Positions 9,580-19,200 of a stretch of DNA of 35,246 nt are shown in pieces. How positions within the stretch are numbered: the first letter of the stretch is position 1; each line of letters begins with the position of its first letter. The stretch is from Candidatus Omnitrophota bacterium. GTDB taxonomy: Bacteria > Omnitrophota > Gorgyraeia > Zapsychrales > Fredricksoniimonadaceae. A model generated the notes under the pieces. That model saw nothing but the letters and a program-made list of their open reading frames with translations. It was not told the origin of the DNA and searched no databases. A program made the position numbers and the translations under genes. The DNA is taken from positions 1 to 35,246 of the forward strand of contig JABDFL010000010.1 in NCBI GenBank assembly GCA_013286575.1. Direction: 5' to 3'.

Positions 9580-10299
9580 GTGAAAAATTTATTATCCAAT
9601 TTAAATCCTAAATCCTTGGCCTTGGCGCGGGATATCGGCCTTTTGGCGCAGAAGCAGGGTGCTGCGGCTTATCTGGTGGGCGGGCCGGTTAGGGATTTGA
9701 TGTTAAAGCATCCCAATGTTGATCTGGACATTGCGGTTGAAGGTAACGGTATTCGATTGGCTGATGGTTTTGCCGGCCTGCATCGCGGTGCCAAGGTAAC
9801 ACGCTACCCTGCTTTTAAGACGGCAACGGTGCATTTGCCGGATGGCTCCCTGGTTGATTTTGCGACTGCCCGTCAAGAGACCTACGTGCGGGGCGGTGCT
9901 TTTCCGGAGGTCGAACCTTCGAGCATTAAAAATGATCTTCTCCGCCGGGATTTCACCATCAATGCCATGGCCATCGCCATTAACCCCGAAACTTGGGGCA
10001 AGCTCGTGGACCCTTTCGGCGGCAGGACGGATTTGATCTCAAAGAAAATTCGCGTCCTGCACGAAAAAAGTTTTTTGGATGACCCTACACGTATTTTGCG
10101 GGCGGCCAGGTTTAAGGCGCGGCTGGGTTTTAAGATGGAGGCCAAAACGCTTCAATTGTTAAAATCTGCCATAAAAATTAAAGTGCTTGATACAATCAAG
10201 CCGCAGAGGTATCTTAAAGACTTTAATAAGCTCCTTAAAGAGCCTAAATCTAAAGAAGCTGTTAAGTGTTTAAAAGTATGGGATGCGTATAGATTTTAA
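9580..10299 (+). CDS. CCA-adding enzyme / poly(A) polymerase family protein, short
   Basis: This nucleotidyltransferase belongs to the class II tRNA CCA-adding/poly(A) polymerase family. It shows LVGGPVRDLML, the metal-binding DLDIAVEG, RRDFTINAMAI, and DDPTRILRAARF. At 239 aa it is only about the head and neck of the family, whose bacterial members usually exceed 400 aa with a body/tail or HD domain; whether it is active alone is unclear. The GTG start at 9580 is the first in frame after the hairpin and lacks a clear ribosome-binding site. The tRNA-Pro in this window lacks an encoded CCA, so some enzyme of this kind is required. rbfA follows after a palindromic repeat. Confidence 0.85.
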   Translation: MKNLLSNLNPKSLALARDIGLLAQKQGAAAYLVGGPVRDLMLKHPNVDLDIAVEGNGIRLADGFAGLHRGAKVTRYPAFKTATVHLPDGSLVDFATARQETYVRGGAFPEVEPSSIKNDLLRRDFTINAMAIAINPETWGKLVDPFGGRTDLISKKIRVLHEKSFLDDPTRILRAARFKARLGFKMEAKTLQLLKSAIKIKVLDTIKPQRYLKDFNKLLKEPKSKEAVKCLKVWDAYRF

Positions 10300-10330
10300 A
10301 AAGATTGCTTCGCTGCGCTCGCAATGACAC
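10298..10330 (+). repeat. Palindromic repeat family A, copy 1 (short form)
   Basis: AAAAAGATTGCTTCG...CTCGCAATGACAC, with ATTGC/GCAAT pairing. It overlaps the TAA of the cca-family gene and ends 21 nt before rbfA. Confidence 0.85.
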
Positions 10331-10351
10331 AGATCGAAGGGAGTAATACAG

Positions 10352-10720
10352 ATGCGTATTGAAAAAGTCAATTCATCTATTAAACGGGAACTTGCTAATA
10401 TCATTTTGTTGGGTGAAGTGCGCGACCCGAGGATTTCTTTTGTGACCATTCTCAATGTGGACGTCAGCAAAGATCTGCAGCATGCCAGGGTCAAGTTTAG
10501 CGTACTTGCCGATACCCCTGAGAAGATCAATGCGGCGAAAGCGGGCTTTGAGAGCTGCCGCGGGTATATCCGCAAGCTGATCAGCCAGCGGGTGCCCTTG
10601 CGTTATACGCCGGAATTCCAGTTTATTTATGACAAAGGCATCAAACATGCGGCTGATGTTGATAAGGTCTTGGAAGAGATCAAACAATTAAAAACAGCCC
10701 AGGAAAGCCAACAACAATGA
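10352..10720 (+). CDS. rbfA: 30S ribosome-binding factor RbfA
   Basis: RbfA binds the immature 30S subunit near the 5' helix of 16S rRNA and helps late maturation and cold adaptation. The 122-aa protein has the family pattern: RIEKVNSSIKRELANII at the N-terminus, VRDPRISFVTILNVDVSKDLQHARVKFSVL in the KH-like core, and LRYTPEFQFIYDKGIKHA toward the end. GAAGGGAG lies about 9 nt upstream of the ATG. It overlaps nrnA by ATGA, the usual rbfA-nrnA-truB-ribF order. Confidence 0.95.
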   Translation: MRIEKVNSSIKRELANIILLGEVRDPRISFVTILNVDVSKDLQHARVKFSVLADTPEKINAAKAGFESCRGYIRKLISQRVPLRYTPEFQFIYDKGIKHAADVDKVLEEIKQLKTAQESQQQ

Positions 10721-11679
10721 ACTCCTTTAAAACTGTTTTAAATACCATCCGCCGCCACCGCAAATTCCTGGTGACTTCCCACCATAATCCTGACGCGGAC
10801 GCGATATCCTCGGTGTTGGCGATGGCGATGTTTTTAAAAAGCCTGGGCAAGCAAGCCTATGTGCTTAATGAAGATGCCTGCCCGCAATGGCTTAAATTCC
10901 TGCCCGGGACCTCCCGGCTTAAAAAAGCCGGTGATGTAAAAAAATTGGACTATGACGCTGCCATTGTGCTGGACAGCGGTGACCTGGAGAGGGTAGGCGG
11001 CGTTAATAAATTTATCCAAAAGGGCAAGCCGCTGGTCAATATAGACCATCATGTGACCAATAAGGGTTTTGGCAGTGTCAATGTGGTCCGGTCCAAAGCG
11101 TCTTCCACCTGCGAGATGATATTTGATATGTTCCAAGAGGCCCGCCATCCGCTTAATAAGAATTTGGCCGTCCTTCTTTATGCCGGCATCATGACGGACA
11201 CGGGATCGTTCCGTTTTGAAAACACCTCCGCGCACACTCACGCCGTCGCTGAACAATTGATGGCTTTCAAATTCTCAGCGGCCCGCATGTATGACCGCCT
11301 TTATGTCGGGATACCGGTGGCGGACATGAAGATGTTTACGGACCTCATTCACGGCGCTAAATTACTCGACGGCAACAGGGTCTTTTGTGTGTCGTTGTCC
11401 AAGAAGGCGGCAGAGGGTTTCTCCAAGAGTTTTGACTTAAAAGAAAAATTATTCACCTTTTTGCGTTCGGTGGACGGCATTGAGGTGGTGGTGATTTTAA
11501 CTGAATTGAAGCCCAAGGAAGTGCGGGTCAATTTGCGCAGCCAGAATGATTTTGATGTGGCTGTTTTAGCCCAGCAATTCAACGGCGGGGGGCATAAAAA
11601 AGCCGCCGGCGGCAAGATCTATGACTCTCTTTCAAACGCGCAAAAAATAATTTGTTCCGCCATCCATAAAAAATTATGA
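10717..11679 (+). CDS. nrnA: Bifunctional oligoribonuclease / PAP phosphatase NrnA (DHH family)
   Basis: This 320-aa DHH/DHHA1 phosphoesterase degrades nano-RNA and can dephosphorylate 3'-phosphoadenosine 5'-phosphate. The DHH domain shows SHHNPDADAISS (metal ligands), AIVLDSGD, the IDHH motif with VTN, and GIMTDTGSFRFENT. The DHHA1 domain ends in FNGGGHKKAAGGKI, the substrate-binding glycine motif. The start ATG overlaps the rbfA stop (ATGA), and the end overlaps truB in the same way, indicating a tightly coupled operon. Confidence 0.93.
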   Translation: MNSFKTVLNTIRRHRKFLVTSHHNPDADAISSVLAMAMFLKSLGKQAYVLNEDACPQWLKFLPGTSRLKKAGDVKKLDYDAAIVLDSGDLERVGGVNKFIQKGKPLVNIDHHVTNKGFGSVNVVRSKASSTCEMIFDMFQEARHPLNKNLAVLLYAGIMTDTGSFRFENTSAHTHAVAEQLMAFKFSAARMYDRLYVGIPVADMKMFTDLIHGAKLLDGNRVFCVSLSKKAAEGFSKSFDLKEKLFTFLRSVDGIEVVVILTELKPKEVRVNLRSQNDFDVAVLAQQFNGGGHKKAAGGKIYDSLSNAQKIICSAIHKKL

Positions 11680-12368
11680 AACTCCAAGCCGCTGTCCAAA
11701 ATTCTTTTCAGGGCATAGTGCTGGTCAATAAGCCCGCAGGCATCACTTCTCACGACGTGGTGGGCTTTGTCCGGCGCACGTTTAAAATGCGCCGCGTGGG
11801 GCATGCGGGCACGCTTGATCCGATGGCGACCGGCGTATTGGTCATTTTGCTGGGGAGTTCAACCAAGCTTTTTGATAAATTTGTGGCCTTTGATAAGACG
11901 TACCGGGCGACTTTGCGGCTGGGCCTTAAAACCACCACCGCGGACATCATGGGGCAGACCCTGCTGGAAAGGCCTTATGACGGTATTGATGAAGATGCGG
12001 TCAAAAAAGTCTTTGTGCAATTTACCGGCGAGATCGAACAAAAGCCTCCGATGGTTTCTGCGGTCAAGCATCAGGGAGAACGTTTGTACAAGATCGCCCG
12101 CCAGGGGATAGAGGTCGAACGCATTGCCCGCCGTGTCCGTATCGATGAGTTAAGGATCCTGCAATGCCGTCTGCCGGATGTGGAATTCCTGATGAGCTGC
12201 TCTAAAGGCACCTATGTGCGTCAATTGGCTGAGGATGTCGGCGAGATTTTAGGCTGCGGGGCGTGTATTTCCCAAATCGAGCGCACCAAGGTGGGGCCTT
12301 TTGACATCAAGGACGCCGTGACACTGGAAAATTTGAATGAAGGTCATATCCTTAAATGGCAGTTCTAA
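11676..12368 (+). CDS. truB: tRNA pseudouridine(55) synthase TruB
   Basis: TruB isomerises U55 in the T loop of elongator tRNAs. The 230-aa protein has GIVLVNKPAGITSHDVV, the catalytic-Asp motif GHAGTLDPMATGVL, a TYRATLRLGLKTTTADIMG segment, KPPMVSAVKHQGERLYK and SKGTYVRQLAEDVGE. It is somewhat short because a C-terminal PUA-like tail is absent or reduced. ATGA overlap with nrnA on the left, and a 32-nt overlap with ribF on the right. Confidence 0.95.
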   Translation: MKLQAAVQNSFQGIVLVNKPAGITSHDVVGFVRRTFKMRRVGHAGTLDPMATGVLVILLGSSTKLFDKFVAFDKTYRATLRLGLKTTTADIMGQTLLERPYDGIDEDAVKKVFVQFTGEIEQKPPMVSAVKHQGERLYKIARQGIEVERIARRVRIDELRILQCRLPDVEFLMSCSKGTYVRQLAEDVGEILGCGACISQIERTKVGPFDIKDAVTLENLNEGHILKWQF

Positions 12369-13266
12369 GCTGCGATTGAAAAAAACCTGCGCTGCTATCG
12401 GTATTTTCGACGGGGTGCATCGCGGGCATCAGTATCTGATCAAAAAGATGACGGCATGCGCCCGGCGGCTTGGCGCCCAGCCCATTGTCATTACTTTTTT
12501 CCCTCACCCGGCCCATGTGCTTCGGCCTGATTTGAAATTGGGGTACTTAACTTCGCTTGATGAGCGTTTCCGTTTGCTTGGTGATTTGGGTGTCACGGCC
12601 TGCCTGGTCATTCCTTTTAACCGGACCTTTGCCAAAATCGAGCCTCAGAAATTTATTAAAGATATTTTGGTCAAAAAATCAGGGGTCAAGGCTGTATTTG
12701 TCGGTGAGGATTTCCGCTTCGGCAAGGACAGGAGCGGGGACATCGCTTTATTTGAAAAACTCGCTTTAGAATGCGGCTATGAAATGCACGCTGTGCCGGG
12801 CCTCAAGCAGGGACGGACGGTTATCAGCTCGACGCGTATTCGGCAGTCGGTGGGTGAAGGTAAATTAAAGGAGGCGGGACAGCTTCTGGGCCGTGGCGTG
12901 TCCATTTCAGGACATGTTGTCAAAGGCTCAGAGCGCGGTAAGGGCCTGGGTTTCCCGACAGCCAATATTGCCTATGAGGCGGATATTCTTCCGCCGCAAG
13001 GGGTGTATATTGTCAAAATTTTGCTGGGGAAAAAGGTTTATCCAGCCGTCGCTAATATCGGTACAAGGCCTTCGTTTGAAAAACAAATTTCCAAACTGCA
13101 TCTGGAAGCCCATATTCTTGATTTTTCAAAAGATATTTATGGCAAGCGTTTAGAGGTGGTATTTTTAAAGAAAATCCGCAATGAAAAGAAGTTTTCCAGC
13201 CCGGAAGAACTTGTCCGCCAGATCCAAAGAGACGAAGCCTTTGCCCGAAAATATTTTGGCAGATAA
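12337..13266 (+). CDS. ribF: Bifunctional riboflavin kinase / FAD synthetase
   Basis: RibF converts riboflavin to FMN and FMN to FAD. In this 309-aa protein the N-terminal adenylyltransferase domain shows GIFDGVHRGHQYL and TFFPHPAHVL. ISSTRIRQSVGEGKLKEA marks the domain's end. The C-terminal flavokinase domain has GHVVKGSERGKGLGFPTANI, the Mg-ATP and riboflavin-binding GKxxGFPTAN motif, then PAVANIGTRPSF and the catalytic-Glu segment HLEAHILDF. The ATG at 12337 lies within the end of truB. No FMN riboswitch is visible upstream, which fits its place inside an operon. Confidence 0.95.
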   Translation: MKVISLNGSSKLRLKKTCAAIGIFDGVHRGHQYLIKKMTACARRLGAQPIVITFFPHPAHVLRPDLKLGYLTSLDERFRLLGDLGVTACLVIPFNRTFAKIEPQKFIKDILVKKSGVKAVFVGEDFRFGKDRSGDIALFEKLALECGYEMHAVPGLKQGRTVISSTRIRQSVGEGKLKEAGQLLGRGVSISGHVVKGSERGKGLGFPTANIAYEADILPPQGVYIVKILLGKKVYPAVANIGTRPSFEKQISKLHLEAHILDFSKDIYGKRLEVVFLKKIRNEKKFSSPEELVRQIQRDEAFARKYFGR

Positions 13267-13285
13267 CGCCAAAATATGGCATACT
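13256..13285 (+). promoter_or_regulatory. Weak candidate promoter before the second giant gene
   Basis: TTGGCA (13256-13261) and CATACT (13280-13285) are 18 nt apart. Transcription would begin at about 13292, the chosen ATG itself, so the transcript could be leaderless. No ribosome-binding site precedes that ATG. Support is only moderate. Confidence 0.3.
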
Positions 13286-13291
13286 TTCTTC

Positions 13292-16200
13292 ATGTCAGGA
13301 TCATCTAAACTCTTTAAAGACATTATAAGCTGTTGGCTTATTGTGGCGTTTTTAGGCCTTTCGGTGTATGTCCCGCAAGCCCAGGCAGAAGATTTTGCTT
13401 CTACGCTTTTGCGATCCAAGGAACAGGGAATATTGGTCCATTTAAGTCCTGCCTACATTCCTGCTCACCTGATGGGGATGAGTATTCATACGGATAATCC
13501 TTTAAAATTTGACTTTTTAATCCATAAAGGTGATGGGAGTTTAAGCGGTACCCAGAAAAAGCAGGAATACACCAGGTTGGTCAAATATTTTTTGGCTTCA
13601 TTGACCATCCCTGATAAAGACCAGTGGGTCAACCTGTCTCCCTATGAGCATAATCGCATTATAGCGGATAATTTTGGCAAGACCGAGATGGGCCATGATC
13701 TTTTAGGCCAGGATTATTTATTGAAGCAAATGACATCTTCCCTGATGTATCCCGAATCCGGTTTAGGCAAGAGTTTTTGGAACGAAGTCTATTCAAAAGC
13801 CTGGACTGAATTTCATACAACCAATATTCCGGTCAATACCTTTAATAAGGTCTGGATAGTCCCTGACCAGGCCACTGTTTATGAAAGTGGTAATACGGCC
13901 TATATCATTCAAAGCCATTTGAAGGTGATGTTGGAAGAAGATTATCTGTCTTTGTCTAAACACGTATCAACCAGTACGCACACCATTGGTTCCCAAGTTA
14001 TCCGGGAAATCATCCTTCCCGCCCTGGAAAAAGAAGTCAACGAAGGCAAAAACTTTGCCCAATTGCGCCAAATCGTCAGCGGCATGATACTCGCCACTTG
14101 GTATAAAAGAGCACTTAAAGAATCCTTGCTTGGAAAAATTTATGCCGATAAGGGCAAGGTCAAGGGGGTGGACCAGGACCCGAGGACCAATGAAGAAATT
14201 TATCAGCAGTATCTGAAGGCTTTTAAAAAAGGCGTGTATAACTACATCAAAGAGGATGAAGATAAATATACTCATCAATCAATTCCAAGGAAGTATTTCT
14301 CAGGGGGATTTAATAGGGCGGCAGTTTCCATCGTTAAGGATATACCTGACAATTTGGTGCTCACGGTCCGGGATGAGTGGGCAAATGCAGCAATGGTGAT
14401 TGATAGGGCGATGGTAAATATATTGCCTTCAGCACAAGCGGCGAATGCGGCGGTGGCTTCCCGTAGAGCCATGGGACAAAGGTTGAAAGGAATAATGGCT
14501 TGGGTTTCATCTAATGTAAAATCCACCAGACGGTTGCCAGGCACAAACATAGTTGCTTTTGATTATAAAAAAGAAGGGCTGCGCCGTTTGGCTCAAGTAA
14601 CTATAGAAAATATAAATGCAAAGGAACAATCCCAGCCCAAGAATGTAAGGAATTATCTGATTGAAACAGTATTTAATAGTTATGTAGATCGGATAACAAC
14701 AGAGGATGCTCCTGCTTTTGCCCAGGTGTTAAATGAAGAATGGAGAGCCTCTGGTTTTAATGAAAGGTACGGGCCGCTTTTTGATTGGATCGTTCTTAGC
14801 ATGGGCGCTCAGGGAGGGTCTGTCAGCAGGGTTAAATATACTTATCAATGGATCTATCGCTTTTTAGAAGGCGGGAGTCCTTTAGAAAGGGCGTTTGGGT
14901 TATGGTTACTGGTAGTTGGGAATGTGTCCCATTTGCGGGAGCAAGGCCTGCACCCGGAATCTGATAAAAAAGGCGGCAGATTAATATATGCGGATAATAA
15001 TTTGATCATTGGTGATGGTTTAAATCCCGGAATTTTACGGGAATATATTCAATCAATATTGCGGCTAAATGAAATGGGGGAGCTTACTGAAGTATTGTCG
15101 GGGCCTGACGGAAATCCTAATACATTGGGGTTGACTCCAAAAGATTTTTTATTGTGGGGACTGGTTTTAGCTGCAGACCCCTCTATCCATGCGCCGTTTG
15201 AATATTTTAGTGACGCTAAATTGCATACATTGCAGGATATATTTGGGAAAGATATGACTTTTGATAAAGTTATGGTCAAAAGTTTGGAAAAAGCTTTCAG
15301 TCATATACCTAAAAATAGTTTAAAAGAGATACAGCCTTTACTGATGGAAGCATTTTCTGTAACAGATGAACAATGGGCAGTCAAAGGCTTCAAGTCTCCT
15401 TATTTTTACGGGTCTATTGATTTTATAAATAATTTGGTGAGATCTGATGATTTTCAAAATGATGTTTTTTGGCAAACTTATCCGTTAATGGATAGATTTA
15501 AAATGTTTCCGTTTTTGAGGAAATATTTACCCGCTTATAAAGTAGTCAGGGGTTTGATCGAGGCAAGGGATATTTTTGAAATAGACCACGACCAGAGCAT
15601 ATATAGAAACCTGGCCGTAAAACAAAATCCTGACGGGCTTAGAAAATTCTATGCGCAGACCTTCACGTCACGGCCTTTGGCGGTGCTTTTGCCGGATGTT
15701 GCCGCTGTATTTGATAAAGAAAAACAAGACGCGGCGATGCAAACGGATTCAACAGGCTCAAATGCGCCGAGTGGGCCTTATCGTGAACTTGACGGAGGAA
15801 GCAGGTTAATAAAAATTACTCCCAATGTGAATGCGTTCATTAACCGTATTAAAGCTAAAAAAGAAGGTGAGCGCCTTCAGGGCGCATTTAGAATTACATT
15901 TTCTTTAGAGGATCTCGGCATTATCGAGAGCTTCCCGATAGCAGGCATGTTGAATTATCATTATCAAAAATATGTGAATAACGTCCCTCAAGATGGCTAC
16001 GTAGACGTGTATGTTACGGATGCCTTATATAGAAAGAGTGTTCCAAGGATTGACTTTAAGATAAGGAAAGGCATTTCCAGCATACTGGTTTCAATCAATC
16101 CTTCCTATATCATAAGAATCGAAAAGGTTGATACAGTGCCTGAAGCGGTTTTTAAAAGCACGATGGTGGCTGAAATCCTCCAGACCAGCCAGGATTTGCC

Positions 16201-19200
16201 CAGCAAAGAGGCAATTATGGCTACGTTAAAAAACGTCAGCCTCGAAGAGTTTATTAGAAACATCGGTGAATGGTTAAACAAAAAACCTTTAATTACAAAA
16301 TTAATAGTACAGGCGCTATTAAAACAACGCCCCGGCATAATAAATTTCTTTCGCCCCATTGATCCTTATTTTAAGGAAGCCTTAGGCCTTAGATTTGACG
16401 CGGCGATGAGTGGTCCGTCAAGATTAGCGGAAAGATTTTCTGAGATTATAAATCAATTGAGCCGTTCATTCTATCCGAGGGACGCAAGAAAAAGCGGGTT
16501 ATTCAGGGAAAGCTTTAGGGGATTTCTTGACGAAATAGACCGGGGCCTTCCTTCCGTTGTTGCAAGGTCAATCAACAGGCGCTCTCTGGTGAGTATCGCA
16601 TTCGAATTCCACGCCCTTTTTCAGACTCAATTTTTATTGGATTATCTTCCTGATGCAATGGAAGTTTTGAAAGCTACCGCCCGAAGGAGTGCCAGTAAAT
16701 TTTCAGGAAATAAAATTTTACTTATGTACCAATTGGAATGGGACCTTGTTGCTGCCCATTACCTGAAGTTGGTAGGTAAAAAATTAGTTGAACGTAATGG
16801 TTTGGGCAGCTTTGTGCGGGTGAATAAATTAAGTAAAGGGGAAACCGCAATTGTCGATCTGATCCATACCATTTGGGTCCAATCAATGGGGGCAAAATAT
16901 GCAGCTACTAAAGGCGTGCTTTCAGGTTATTACCATGATCCCGGCCCTATGGGTTTGGATACTTGGGAACAAGTAGCGGAGTTATTAAAGTACATTAATG
17001 GAATTTGTGACCAAGAAGAAGTTATGTCTTTTTTATCTTCATTAGATGAGCTTTCCAGCGCCAAAGAAATGGACAGGCCCAGGCATTTGGAAATCGTTGT
17101 TCCAACAATCCTAATGACGGTAATCCCGCTTTTGCTCGGGAAAAGAAAAAATAGCATTCTTAAACCTCAAACAGATCAATTTGATCATTTAAGAGCCAGG
17201 CTTAACCGGCTTGTTAACAGGATGAACCGTTTGATTATAACAAAGCCCAACGGAAACAGAGATCCCGATTTGGTAAGAGAGTATGAAAGGCAAGTAAACG
17301 GTATTTTGGAAGAATTCTTTGTAGAAAGGCATTATTTGTCATTTAGTCAATACAGTTCCAATATGCTTTGGGGATTGAGGGAAGATCTCCGGACGGCACA
17401 AATTATTTTGGAAGTGCCGGATTTTTATGAATCAAATGGGAATGACATTAATGAGGTAATCAATTATATATTATGGATTGAAAAAACCCAAAATCGGGAT
17501 TTCTCTATGACGGCAGAGGAAGGTCAAGCTCAGATAAATAAGGACGCGGCGATGAATGTTGAGAACATAACATTAACAGATGATTTGAGGTCCAAGTTAG
17601 CTGCCACGGTCAACTCGCTATTTAAGGATGGGCGGACCAGAAAATCATTGAGGACGCTGGGTTTAAAAACGCTTTTGGATATCGTCATTGAAGAGGAAGG
17701 ATTTTTCCCTGATGAAATCAGGCAGGGTGTAAAAGCTATCGTAGATAAGCCTCCTTTTTCTTTCCACGCTGCCAGATCACAAAATAATAATATAGAAGCT
17801 TCAACGTCAGTCTGGAGTTTTTTGATGATCGTCAGGCAAGACTTGATCAAAGGTGCAGAATTAGGGGGCGCAGAAGCTCAAGATTTTGCGGAAGATAAAA
17901 AAGGGATCCAACAAACAACAAGGTCAATTATCGGCAAATTGGTCTTACAGGGGATAAAAACGGTGGGAGAGTTTAAATTTAAAGACAGGAACGATTTGAA
18001 AGAAGGGAAAGAGGGATTAACGGATGAGGAGACAGCTTTTTTAGCTGAACAGTTAAGAAAATATGGATTTCATCTAAAGGGAGAGGAGCCTGTCATCGAA
18101 CAGGTTGCCGTAATTCCGAGGGTTAAAAGAATAATACCTGCAGGGCCGATCAGCCTTGAATTAGAATTGGAAGCCGTAGATATGCCTGCTTCCATAAGAG
18201 GCATGATAGAAAAGATCGGGGCAGTGCCGGGAATTGAACGGGTGATCCAAGGCATGTATTCAGCGCATGCCAAGCGGGCCATTGACATATTGAAATGCGC
18301 GTCAAAATTGATCGATGAAGGCTATCTTTTAGTAGCTTTTGACTTGAATTTCGACATAGATCAAAACAATGGAAGGTTGCATATAGATATAGCGGCCAAG
18401 CACCCATCACCTATAGGAATGAAAACAAAAATAGATCTTTTCAATGTGGTCGATCCCCGGCCCAGGGTGCGTATGAACACTGAGCTTTATGAATATGGAT
18501 ATCCAGAAAAATGGGTCCAGTCAAACATACTCCAGGCACATACAGAATTACAAATGGAGAAATTCCTTAAGAAACTAAGCAGTGACGACGCTTACGGAAC
18601 ATTGCTGAACAGGCAATTAATAACACAATTAGGTGAAAACAACGGTCAAATAGTATTCGAATATTTTACGGGGTCGCCCAAAATCGGTATTTTTTATGTT
18701 GCACCGTACTCGGCGGGTTTTATTTATGTAGACGGGTTGGAGTACATTTATATCAGAAGATCAAGCGCTCCTTTGAGAGTTATGAACGCATTTTATGATG
18801 GCGATTTTCTTCCTAAGATCGTTCAGGAAGAGCTTGATCTTATGGACAATGTTTGTGCGAAGGCTTCTTTAGTAATAACTCAAAATGATAAACAAAGGCA
18901 TGTTAACGTAGGTCTTGTATATGTCCCATTATCTCTGAACACGGAAGAAACAAGTTTTGTTAAGAAACAGGCCAGGTACAGCCAAAGCAAGGCCAATGCC
19001 CAACCGACCATTGTCATTCTTGAAGATGATGCTGTTTTAGGGCAACTCCTGCAAAGAGATTGGCAAATAGAAGTTAATAATATGTTTGGAGAAGGCAAGG
19101 TGGGCGTGCAATGGGCCAAGACTGTCAAATATGCGAGGGAAATCCTTGAGTCATATCATGTTGCTTTAGTTGTTGCTGATACTGAGAATAGAGGTAGCCA

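Noticed and set aside
10834-11256. 140-aa minus-strand ORF
   Set aside because: Shadow of nrnA; the + strand gene has all family motifs.
12200-12340. FMN riboswitch upstream of ribF
   Set aside because: The sequence is truB coding DNA and shows no RFN-element pattern.
13181-13291. Upstream extension of the second giant protein to the ATG at 13181
   Set aside because: It overlaps the end of ribF, adds a basic non-conserved stretch ahead of a clear signal peptide, and has no better ribosome-binding site.
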